This document shows, piece by piece, positions 1 to 8,646 of a stretch of 15,887 bases of DNA. A program made the position numbers and the translations under genes. Position 1 is the stretch's first letter, and the number at the start of each line of letters is the position of its first letter. The notes under the pieces were generated by a model that had not been told where the DNA came from, did no database searches, and saw only the letters and a list, made by a program, of their open reading frames with translations. Location: the NCBI GenBank assembly GCA_044425575.1, contig JAWXVE010000053.1, positions 1 through 15,887 of the forward strand, given 5' to 3'. Source of the DNA: JAWXVE01 sp044425575. Lineage in GTDB: Bacteria > Bacillota > Clostridia > Lachnospirales > Lachnospiraceae.

Positions 1-3000
1 CTCATATTTTAATTGACACGGAGTGGTTTGAGAATATGAGCGGAGAGTCTACACCGCTACCTACTATAGAATTAGAAGAACAAGATCCTGCAATTATTGT
101 ATATACATCAGGTTCCACTGGGAACCCAAAAGGCGTGGTGAATTCCCACGGCACTTTAATGCTTGCTATGAAAGAAACAGTTTCAGTGCGGACACAAGAA
201 GATAAATTCCTATCCATTGCCTCTTTTAGCTTTATTGCCATTGTATTAGATATTTTTACACCGTTATTTCTAGGTGCTACAGTATGCATTGCAGATGATA
301 CAGAACGCAAGGATGCAGATTTATTAGTGGAAATGATTCATACACATAGAATTACTACTGCATTCTTTCCACCGCAACTTGGTAAAAGTATTCTACCAAG
401 AGCAGAGGATCAACTAGTAAGTATTATTACTGGTTCCGATCGTGTTGCGAACTTCTATAGTAAGAAGACGAAAATTGTTAATGCCTACGGTGCCAGTGAA
501 ACTTGTGGACCTTGCCTCTTTTATGAAATTGATCAACCTTATGCAATGAGAACTCCAATCTGTCCTACTATAGAGGGACGTGGTGTGTATCTATTAGACG
601 ATAATCATGAACAAGTGCCTCTTGGAGAAGAAGGTGAAATCTGTATTAGTGGGCAAATCGCTACAGAATACTTAAATCTTCCAGAACTAACGCAGGAACG
701 ATTTATTGTAAATCCATTTGCCACAGGTACGGAAGGTAAGATATTATTCAAGACTGGGGATATGGGACGCATTAATGAAAAGAACCAACTAGAATACGTA
801 CAACGTAAGGACTGGATGGTTAAGATTCGTGGATTCCGTGTAGAACCAGGAGAAGTAGAAGTTGCAATTGTAAGCAATACGCCGGCCAAAGAGGCAGTTG
901 TGAAGAGCTTTACCAATGGAGCGGGAGAATTGGCACTTTTTGGTATTTATACAGCAGAGAGTACTATATCATCTTCTGAAATCGTAGATGGTATCTCAAG
1001 ATTCTTGCCTAATTATATGATTCCTGTATTCTTAGAACAAGTGGAACGCTTACCCCTTAATGCAAATGGTAAGGTAGACTATAAGAATATTTTACCTCCT
1101 GACCTTGCCAAATTTAAAAGTGTTTATGCACCACCAACGAATCAAATAGAAAAGGATATTTGCAACGCTTTTGCTGCTGTTTTTCATACAGATTCCATTG
1201 GTATCTACGATGATTTTCATCTACTTGGAGGAGATTCTATTACAGCTGTGCGCCTTCAGACTATGCTAGAGCAGTATCACCTTAGTGCAGGAGACATCTT
1301 AAGTGCAGGGACACCAGAGCAATTAGCCATGAAACAAACAAGACCTATTCTTGGAAAAGCAGAGAATCGCCAAGTATGGCCACTTACTTTTGCAGAAGAG
1401 CAAATGGCAATTGAGCAGCAGTTAGAGCCAGAGTCTGTGTCCTATAATATTAATCTTGCTATTAGAATTGAAGGAACGCTACATAAGGAGCAATTAGAAG
1501 TGGCATTGCAACACATGTTAAAACGCCATAGAATCTTATGCTCTTATTACCCATTGGTAAATGGGGAATATAGCCATTGTATACAAGAGGATCTACAAGT
1601 TGCTATAGAATCCATTTCTTGTAAGAAAGAGGAAGAGTCTCAACTTATTCAGGCACATAACACGCCATTTCAATTAGAGGTGGCACCTTTGTTACGTATG
1701 TACTTATATGAGCATGAGACAAATTGTTATACCTTACAATTTTGTATTCATCACATTATATTTGATAAGTCTAGTTGTGATGTATTCATTCCAGAATTAC
1801 TTGCCTTGTATCATGGAGAATCTTTGCCTCCACTTTCCTATGACTATTTTGACTATGCCGTATGGCAAGAAGATAAGCATGAAGGGGAGCAAATGGGAGC
1901 GGCTGCCTTCCAAGAGATGTTTGTAGATGGTGTTCCTGAGAATGAAATGCCAACCCATGTGAATCGACCAAATAAACTTCCTCTTGCAGATGTTCGCCTA
2001 GTAGAACATCTTAAGAGTAGCCTAATCAAAGAAACTGCTAAGAAGTTAGGCGTTACCTCTTACGGTTTGTTAACCTCTGTTCTTGGTATGACGTTAGGAA
2101 AGTATTGTGGCAGTGAGGATGTAGTCATTGGTTCTGCCATGAGCGGACGTGGTATTTCCGAACAAGATTCCATGATTGGAATGTTTGTTAATATTTTACC
2201 AATTAGAATGAAACCACAAGGAACTAAGAACATTAGCGAGTACGTATTAGAAACCGCCAATGGAATTCGTACGGTAAAAACTAACCAAACCTATCCATTT
2301 GCTAAACTTGTTCCAATCCTTGCCCCAGACCGCAATGCATCTCGTTCTCCTGTATTTGATGTAATCTTTAACTACCTACAAGAATTTCCAGTGGTAGCAG
2401 ATGGAGATATGGAATGGTCTATGCTTCCTATGCCACGTCAAAACATTGCCATCGATCTGTTATTAGAGGCGGAACATGAAGGAGATGAGATTGCGCTTAC
2501 TCTTTCGTATTCCAAAGATTTATACGATGCACAAGTAGTAGAGAACTTTATGGAACAATACTTAACCATTCTACACCGTATTATAGAAGGTACAGGCACA
2601 GAAATGATTATGGATGTGGCAGAATTACCAGAACGCCAACGTCTAGTAGTAATGGAGGAATTTACCGGTCTTAGTTCAGATGCATTACTAGGCAACTCTG
2701 TGGTAGATCTGATTCAAGAACAAGTGAAACTACACCCTAACAATCGAGCAGTAGTATTCAAAGATCAATCCTTAACATACGAGGAATTCAATGGGTATAC
2801 CAATCGCATTGCATCCTTTCTTATGGAAAAAGGAGTGGGTTCTGGAGATGTAGTTGGTATTATGGTTCGAAAAGGGTTGCTTATGCCAGCTCTTGCAGTA
2901 GCTGCCTCTAAGACAGGTGCAGCTTATTTGCCAATGGATCCAAGTTACCCAACGGACCGATTAGAATTCATGGTAGAAGATGCTGGTGTAAAAGTACTGA

Positions 3001-6000
3001 TTACAGAAGAAGATTTACTTAGTCAAATTCCAAGCTTTCAAGGTCATGTATTAACCTTATCCATGATTGGAACACTTCCAGTAGTTGATATCGTGATTAA
3101 TAACACCAAACCAAGTGATACCTTTATCTTACTCTACACTTCTGGAACAACAGGCAAGCCAAAAGGTGTTATGCTAAGTCATGGAAATCTTGTGAACTTT
3201 ATCCATTATTATAACAGAATGTATGAGCTTACAGACACAGATAACATTCCTGCCTATGCAAGCTTTGGCTTTGATGCCAATATGATGGATACGTATCCAA
3301 CTCTTACAAGTGGTGCTTGTCTTCATATACTTCCTGAAGAAATGCGCCTTGATTTAAAAGGAATTGCCAATTATTATGAGAAAGAAAATATTACAGTTGC
3401 CTTTTTAACTACTCAGATAGGTAGACAATTTGTAGAGACTTATCCAAATGCTAAGATTCGTGCTATGTCAGTTGGTGGAGAGGGACTAACCCCAGTTATG
3501 CCACCAAACTATTCCTTCTACAATGCATATGGTCCAACAGAGTGCACCATATTCTGTACTCATTTTAAAATAGAAGAATTGTATGACCGTGTCCCAATTG
3601 GATGGGCCACAGACAATACCCAGATTTACGTAGTAGATGGAAGAGGACGATTAGCACCAGTTGGCGTGGCCGGAGAATTATGCATTGCAGGTAGACAAGT
3701 AGCCAAGGGCTATTTGAACCATCCAGATTTAACAGAAGAAAAGTTTGTTGCCAATCCATTTTCACAAGAAGAGGATTACAATAGAATCTATAAGAGCGGT
3801 GACGTGGTGCGGTATTTACCACATGGTATTATTGACTTTGTAGGAAGAAGAGATTTCCAAGTGAAAATTCGTGGATTCCGTGTGGAATTAACAGAAATTG
3901 AAGGACGTATCCGCCAATTCCCTAATATGAAAGATGCCACTGTTATTGCACGAGAAGATAGTGGCGGTGGCAAGAAGATTGTAGCATATCTTGTATCAGA
4001 TGAAAGTATTGATATATCTGCTTTAGAAGATTTCATTAAAGAAGAGCTACCTGTTTACATGGTTCCATCTGCTATGATGCAGATTGATACAATTCCTTGG
4101 AATCAAAATGGAAAAGTAAATCGAAAAGAATTGCCAGAGATTCCGCTGCAAGCAGAAGAAATTGTTCCACCTAATACAGATTTAGAACGACAATTAATTA
4201 CGATTATTGGTCAAGTACTAGGGTCGGAGGAATTCGGTATTACCACAGACTTAATGTATGCGGGATTAAATTCCCTATCGGCTATTAAGGCTGCTGCCTT
4301 GGTATCAGAAGCAACTGGGAAAGAGTTATCCACGATGGAGATTATGAACCTGAAAACAGTAGAGGAAATTGCTAAACTCCTCACCGAGAAATCTCAGGTG
4401 GCAGAGGAAGAAGTTTATGAAAAGAGAGATTATTATCCACTAACAACCAATCAGTTAGGGGTATATTTCTCTTGTGTAAAAGATAGCAATAGCGTAGTAT
4501 ATAACATCCCATTTGAACTTACATTCTCATTAGCTACAGATTGTAAGAAATTACAAGAAGCAGTGGAACTTGTTATTAATAACCATGCATACGTTAAATC
4601 CCAATTACTATTGGTGGATAACACACCCGTACTAGCACCACTTTATGACACTGATGTCATAATTCCTTATAGAGAATGTAGCCATGCTACTTATGAACAA
4701 AAGCGTGAACAATTTGTAAAACCATTTTCACTTTATGGAGATGTACTATATCGTATGGCTATGTACCGCACAGAGGAAGGCATCTATCTGTTGCTTGATT
4801 TCCACCATATGATATTTGATGGCGCATCCCTTGATATTCTCTTGAGAGATATGATGCAAGTATATAATGGTGAGAACATTGGGCAAGAAGCTTTTACAAG
4901 TTACGATTTAGCATTACAAGAACAAGCTTTGGAATCTTCTGATGCATTAGTCCAGGCAAAAGAATTCTTCGCTAAGCGCATTGGTGACTGCGAAGGTGCC
5001 ACGAATCTACCATACGATCACCACTCCACAGAGATTGGAAGCCCAATTACTGCTACTTGTGCGGTACCAAAAGGAATTGTAGCAGCAGCTATAAAAGGAC
5101 TTGGTATTACACCATCCAATCTATTCTTAGGGGCAACCGCGATTGTAACAGGAAGAATTGCATCCACCCATCAAGTACGAATTGCAACCATTAGCAATGG
5201 CCGTGATGGATCAAAGTTACAGAATAATCTAGGTATGTTAGTAAAGACACTTCCTGTTGCCTTGAGTCTAGAAGAAGGGCCAAAGTCATGTGATTTCTTA
5301 CAAGGAGTTCAAGAGGAAATGATTGGTATCCTAAGCAATCAGATTTATCCTTACTTGTATGCATCATCTGACTATGAATATAATGCCAGTCTACTCTATG
5401 CGTACCAAGGTGGTGTGGTGTCTGATTACCAATTAGAGAAAGAGCCAATACAAGTGAGTGATTTAGGACGTGATCATGTTAAGTTCCCATTATCCATTCA
5501 TATCTATGAATCTGCTACGGAATATATCGTAGAAGCAGAAGGAGATGATTCCCTGTTCTGCCTAGACACCGTTACCATGTATGCAGATTGTATTGGACAG
5601 GTGGCACAACAATTAACTATGGCTCAAGAACAATCCATTCATAAGTTATCGATTATGACCAAGGAACAAGAAGAAGTGGTTGAAAGTTTCCGCCATCCGT
5701 ATGAACCAATTCGGGAAACCGCATTGCATCATATGTTTGAAACCATAGCAGAGAACCATCCTGACAATGAAGCTTTAGTTGCCACTGATGGAACGTATAC
5801 GTATGGTACACTCAATCAAAGAGCCAACGCTGTTGCCAATGCACTACTGGCTATGGGTGTTGCTTCTGAAGAACCAGTTGGTTTCTTGTTACCACGAACG
5901 AGTCATATTATTACGAGTATGTTAGGTATTATGAAGGCTGGTTGTGCTTACATCCCAATTGACCCAGATTATCCAGAAGAGCGTATTGCTCATGTTCTAG

Positions 6001-8624
6001 AAGATAGTGGAGCACGTTATCTGATAACAGATGGTAGTACAGATCTTAAGAATGTATTAGACATTCATGAATTACTAAGCCATGAGAATACTGCTAACCC
6101 TCAGATAAAAGTTACTAGAGATCAACTTTGTTACATTATCTATACCTCAGGTTCTACAGGCAAGCCAAAAGGTGTTATGTTAACACATGGAGGTATTCTC
6201 AATTACGTTGCAAATGTACCACAGAATCGCCACGTTACTGCTTTGGTAGAACGTGCATGTGTCATGGTATCGGTTACAACAGTTAGTTTTGATATGTTTT
6301 TGAAGGAAGCTTTTACCACCTTAATGAATGGGTTGAAGCTTGTATTAGCAGATGATGAAGCATCCAAGAATCCAGAACAACTTGCTCAGTTATTCCGTGA
6401 GACAGGTGGATCTGCATTTAACGCTACACCATCTAGAATGATGCAATATATGGAATTACCTTCTATTGTTGAGATGCTTTCTAAGTGCCATGTGATTATG
6501 GCAGGTGGAGAAGGATACCCTGCCGCCTTATACCAGAAGTTAAGAAGTATAACAGATGCAACCTTAATTAATACATATGGACCAACAGAGATTACAGTTT
6601 CTTCCAATGCGAAGATTCTAGAAGATGATCAGATTACCATTGGTGCACCACTTCATAATGTAACCGAGCAGGTTATGGATTTTACAGGTAATCCTCTTCC
6701 AGTGGGAGCAACTGGAGAATTGTGGATTGGTGGATACGGTGTGGCTCGTGGATACCTAGGCAATCCAGAGATGACTGCAGAACGTTTTGTTCCTGTGGAC
6801 GGGGAGCGATATTATCAATCGGGAGACTTAGCTAAGTGGTCCAAATCTGGAGAGATTACCATATTAGGACGAAATGATGGCCAGATTAAGTTGCGAGGAC
6901 TACGAATTGAATTAGGGGAAATCGAAAGTGCCCTTGCCAAGATAGAACACATTAGCTCTTGTGTGGTAATGGTTCGCACCATTCACGAAGTAGAACATTT
7001 ATGCGCTTATTATACAGCAGATTGTTCCCTTCTTGCTGAAACCTTGCGAGAAGAATTGTTAAAAACATTAACGGTTTATATGGTACCAACTGCTTACCTA
7101 CAAATGGATGCGTTGCCAATGACACCAAATGGTAAAATTGATCGGAAACAATTGCCAGAACCATCCTTAATGCAAAAGCAAAATTACGAGCAACCACTGA
7201 ATCTAGAAGAAGAAGCAATGTGTCATATATTTGCTACTATTCTTCATCTTGACAAAGTAGGTGCAACAGATAATTTCTTCCATCTAGGAGGAAGCTCTCT
7301 CTTAGTGACACAACTTACCATTGATGGTGCAAAACAAGGTTTCTCTATTAATTATGGTGATGTATTTGCACATCCAACACCAAGAGAACTTGCGCAATTA
7401 CAGAAGGAATCAACGAAAGACAATCAAGAAGTGGAAGATACGTGTATCACAGATTATGACTATAGTAGAATAGAAAAACTTCTAGAGAACAATACCATTG
7501 CATACTTAATTACAGGTGATTCTATGGAACTTGGTAATATTGTACTTACAGGGGCCACAGGCTTCTTGGGCATTCACATGTTGCGAGAATATCTACAGCA
7601 AGAAAAAGGCACTGCTTATTGTATTATACGAGGTGGTAAATTATCAGCTGAGGAACGACTCAACACCATGCTGGCTTATTACTTTACAGAAGATTACAAT
7701 GATTTGTTTGGTGTACGTATTGTAGTAGTAGAAGGAAGTATTACAGATGAGCATCTCTATGAACAACTTCATGCACTACCTGTTGATACCTTCATTAACT
7801 GTGCTGCTAATGTAAAGCACTTTTCTGCTGGTACGGACATTGAAGATGTAAATGTACTAGGAGTAGAACATTGCGTGAACTTCTGTGTGGAAAAAGAATG
7901 TAAATTCATTCAAGTATCTACTGCAAGTATTGCAGGAATGAGCATTGACAATTTAGAATTAGAACAGATGAAATTATCAGAAACCATGCTTTACTTTGGA
8001 CAAGATTTATCCAACAAATACGTTCATAGTAAATTCTTGGCAGAACGCTATATCTTAGAAGCCATTGGGACAAAAGGCCTGACAGCTAAGATTATGCGTG
8101 TGGGAAATCTCATGGCCCGTGATGATGATGGTGAGTTCCAGATTAATTACAACACAAATAACTTCTTAAGTCGTATTAAGGCTTACCACACCATTGGAGC
8201 CATTCCTTACGATGACTTATTAATACCTGTAGAATTTGCACCAATTGATCGCACTGTATGTGCTATTTTACAATTAGCTAAGACACCAAAAGAGAATTGT
8301 GTCTTCCACCCATATAATGACCATGATATCTTTATTGGCGATATTATGTATGCCCTCGAGCACATTGGAATTCATATTACACCTTGCGAACGGTGTGTTT
8401 ATGATAAGGCTTACCAATCTGCTATGCAAAATCCAAACAAGGCAAAACATTTAAATGCCATGGTAGCATATCAAGAACATGGAAAGCGTGTCATTCCAAT
8501 TAAATCGGTGAACCGCTATACAGCACAAGCATTAGTGCGCCACGGATTTATATGGCCAAGTACCGATCTTACTTATTTAGAGAAGTTCTTTGAAGGCATG
8601 AAGACCTTGGGCTATTTTGATTGA
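1..8624 (+). CDS. Three-module NRPS with terminal thioester reductase (5' partial)
   Basis: Cytoplasmic assembly line; the gene is open to the left edge (codon phase starts at base 3), so the ATG at 36 is internal. Residues are counted from that ATG. Order: partial A1 (to ~360; A3 motif YTSGSTGNPKGV, A10 NGKVD), PCP1 (LLGGDSI, Ser401), C1 (~446-870; HHIIFDK, His572/His573/Asp577), A2 (~875-1365; YTSGTTGKPKGV, NAYGPTE), PCP2 (GLNSL, Ser1413), C2 (~1464-1885; HHMIFDG, His1590/His1591/Asp1595), A3 (~1892-2375; YTSGSTGKPKGV, NTYGPTE), PCP3 (LGGSSL, Ser2421), R (~2480-2862; GATGFLG at 2506, Thr2629, YVHSK with Tyr2662/Lys2666). No epimerase or thioesterase is present. By family knowledge the R domain releases the carrier-bound chain with NAD(P)H as an aldehyde or alcohol. 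Hand-aligned GrsA pocket codes: A1 IALFITAGPK, A2 DAMFSGAIFK, A3 DMKNIATVSK. I cannot assign substrates from these. A1 lacks the usual Asp. An upstream C or other domain may lie outside the window. Confidence 0.96.
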   Translation, partial: HILIDTEWFENMSGESTPLPTIELEEQDPAIIVYTSGSTGNPKGVVNSHGTLMLAMKETVSVRTQEDKFLSIASFSFIAIVLDIFTPLFLGATVCIADDTERKDADLLVEMIHTHRITTAFFPPQLGKSILPRAEDQLVSIITGSDRVANFYSKKTKIVNAYGASETCGPCLFYEIDQPYAMRTPICPTIEGRGVYLLDDNHEQVPLGEEGEICISGQIATEYLNLPELTQERFIVNPFATGTEGKILFKTGDMGRINEKNQLEYVQRKDWMVKIRGFRVEPGEVEVAIVSNTPAKEAVVKSFTNGAGELALFGIYTAESTISSSEIVDGISRFLPNYMIPVFLEQVERLPLNANGKVDYKNILPPDLAKFKSVYAPPTNQIEKDICNAFAAVFHTDSIGIYDDFHLLGGDSITAVRLQTMLEQYHLSAGDILSAGTPEQLAMKQTRPILGKAENRQVWPLTFAEEQMAIEQQLEPESVSYNINLAIRIEGTLHKEQLEVALQHMLKRHRILCSYYPLVNGEYSHCIQEDLQVAIESISCKKEEESQLIQAHNTPFQLEVAPLLRMYLYEHETNCYTLQFCIHHIIFDKSSCDVFIPELLALYHGESLPPLSYDYFDYAVWQEDKHEGEQMGAAAFQEMFVDGVPENEMPTHVNRPNKLPLADVRLVEHLKSSLIKETAKKLGVTSYGLLTSVLGMTLGKYCGSEDVVIGSAMSGRGISEQDSMIGMFVNILPIRMKPQGTKNISEYVLETANGIRTVKTNQTYPFAKLVPILAPDRNASRSPVFDVIFNYLQEFPVVADGDMEWSMLPMPRQNIAIDLLLEAEHEGDEIALTLSYSKDLYDAQVVENFMEQYLTILHRIIEGTGTEMIMDVAELPERQRLVVMEEFTGLSSDALLGNSVVDLIQEQVKLHPNNRAVVFKDQSLTYEEFNGYTNRIASFLMEKGVGSGDVVGIMVRKGLLMPALAVAASKTGAAYLPMDPSYPTDRLEFMVEDAGVKVLITEEDLLSQIPSFQGHVLTLSMIGTLPVVDIVINNTKPSDTFILLYTSGTTGKPKGVMLSHGNLVNFIHYYNRMYELTDTDNIPAYASFGFDANMMDTYPTLTSGACLHILPEEMRLDLKGIANYYEKENITVAFLTTQIGRQFVETYPNAKIRAMSVGGEGLTPVMPPNYSFYNAYGPTECTIFCTHFKIEELYDRVPIGWATDNTQIYVVDGRGRLAPVGVAGELCIAGRQVAKGYLNHPDLTEEKFVANPFSQEEDYNRIYKSGDVVRYLPHGIIDFVGRRDFQVKIRGFRVELTEIEGRIRQFPNMKDATVIAREDSGGGKKIVAYLVSDESIDISALEDFIKEELPVYMVPSAMMQIDTIPWNQNGKVNRKELPEIPLQAEEIVPPNTDLERQLITIIGQVLGSEEFGITTDLMYAGLNSLSAIKAAALVSEATGKELSTMEIMNLKTVEEIAKLLTEKSQVAEEEVYEKRDYYPLTTNQLGVYFSCVKDSNSVVYNIPFELTFSLATDCKKLQEAVELVINNHAYVKSQLLLVDNTPVLAPLYDTDVIIPYRECSHATYEQKREQFVKPFSLYGDVLYRMAMYRTEEGIYLLLDFHHMIFDGASLDILLRDMMQVYNGENIGQEAFTSYDLALQEQALESSDALVQAKEFFAKRIGDCEGATNLPYDHHSTEIGSPITATCAVPKGIVAAAIKGLGITPSNLFLGATAIVTGRIASTHQVRIATISNGRDGSKLQNNLGMLVKTLPVALSLEEGPKSCDFLQGVQEEMIGILSNQIYPYLYASSDYEYNASLLYAYQGGVVSDYQLEKEPIQVSDLGRDHVKFPLSIHIYESATEYIVEAEGDDSLFCLDTVTMYADCIGQVAQQLTMAQEQSIHKLSIMTKEQEEVVESFRHPYEPIRETALHHMFETIAENHPDNEALVATDGTYTYGTLNQRANAVANALLAMGVASEEPVGFLLPRTSHIITSMLGIMKAGCAYIPIDPDYPEERIAHVLEDSGARYLITDGSTDLKNVLDIHELLSHENTANPQIKVTRDQLCYIIYTSGSTGKPKGVMLTHGGILNYVANVPQNRHVTALVERACVMVSVTTVSFDMFLKEAFTTLMNGLKLVLADDEASKNPEQLAQLFRETGGSAFNATPSRMMQYMELPSIVEMLSKCHVIMAGGEGYPAALYQKLRSITDATLINTYGPTEITVSSNAKILEDDQITIGAPLHNVTEQVMDFTGNPLPVGATGELWIGGYGVARGYLGNPEMTAERFVPVDGERYYQSGDLAKWSKSGEITILGRNDGQIKLRGLRIELGEIESALAKIEHISSCVVMVRTIHEVEHLCAYYTADCSLLAETLREELLKTLTVYMVPTAYLQMDALPMTPNGKIDRKQLPEPSLMQKQNYEQPLNLEEEAMCHIFATILHLDKVGATDNFFHLGGSSLLVTQLTIDGAKQGFSINYGDVFAHPTPRELAQLQKESTKDNQEVEDTCITDYDYSRIEKLLENNTIAYLITGDSMELGNIVLTGATGFLGIHMLREYLQQEKGTAYCIIRGGKLSAEERLNTMLAYYFTEDYNDLFGVRIVVVEGSITDEHLYEQLHALPVDTFINCAANVKHFSAGTDIEDVNVLGVEHCVNFCVEKECKFIQVSTASIAGMSIDNLELEQMKLSETMLYFGQDLSNKYVHSKFLAERYILEAIGTKGLTAKIMRVGNLMARDDDGEFQINYNTNNFLSRIKAYHTIGAIPYDDLLIPVEFAPIDRTVCAILQLAKTPKENCVFHPYNDHDIFIGDIMYALEHIGIHITPCERCVYDKAYQSAMQNPNKAKHLNAMVAYQEHGKRVIPIKSVNRYTAQALVRHGFIWPSTDLTYLEKFFEGMKTLGYFD
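3150..3173 (+). repeat. 24-bp exact repeat in A2 (partner 6156-6179)
   Basis: The A3 core motif region encoding TGKPKGVM is identical over 24 bases in the second and third adenylation domains (3150-3173 and 6156-6179). It reflects a conserved motif with shared codon choice. Recombination between the copies would remove exactly one module-length unit. Confidence 0.8.
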
Positions 8625-8636
8625 GAAGAAGGGTAT

Positions 8637-8640
8637 GGAG
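8637..8640 (+). promoter_or_regulatory. Ribosome binding site deciding the MATE start
   Basis: GGAG lies six bases before the ATG at 8647. The frame is also open further upstream from a TTG at 8617, which would overlap the NRPS stop, and from an ATG at 8635 that has AGAAGGG only two bases before it. The spacing favours 8647. The NRPS stop to this start is 22 bp, which supports co-transcription. Confidence 0.6.
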
Positions 8641-8646
8641 AATAGT

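Noticed and set aside
36..38. ATG at 36 as the start of the NRPS gene
   Set aside because: The frame is open to base 3, and the ATG falls just before the A3 core motif, in the middle of an adenylation domain. The gene clearly begins outside the window.
8617..8636. TTG at 8617 or ATG at 8635 as the start of the MATE-GHKL-like gene
   Set aside because: The TTG overlaps the NRPS stop without a ribosome site, and the ATG has its AGAAGGG only two bases away. The ATG at 8647 has GGAG at six bases.
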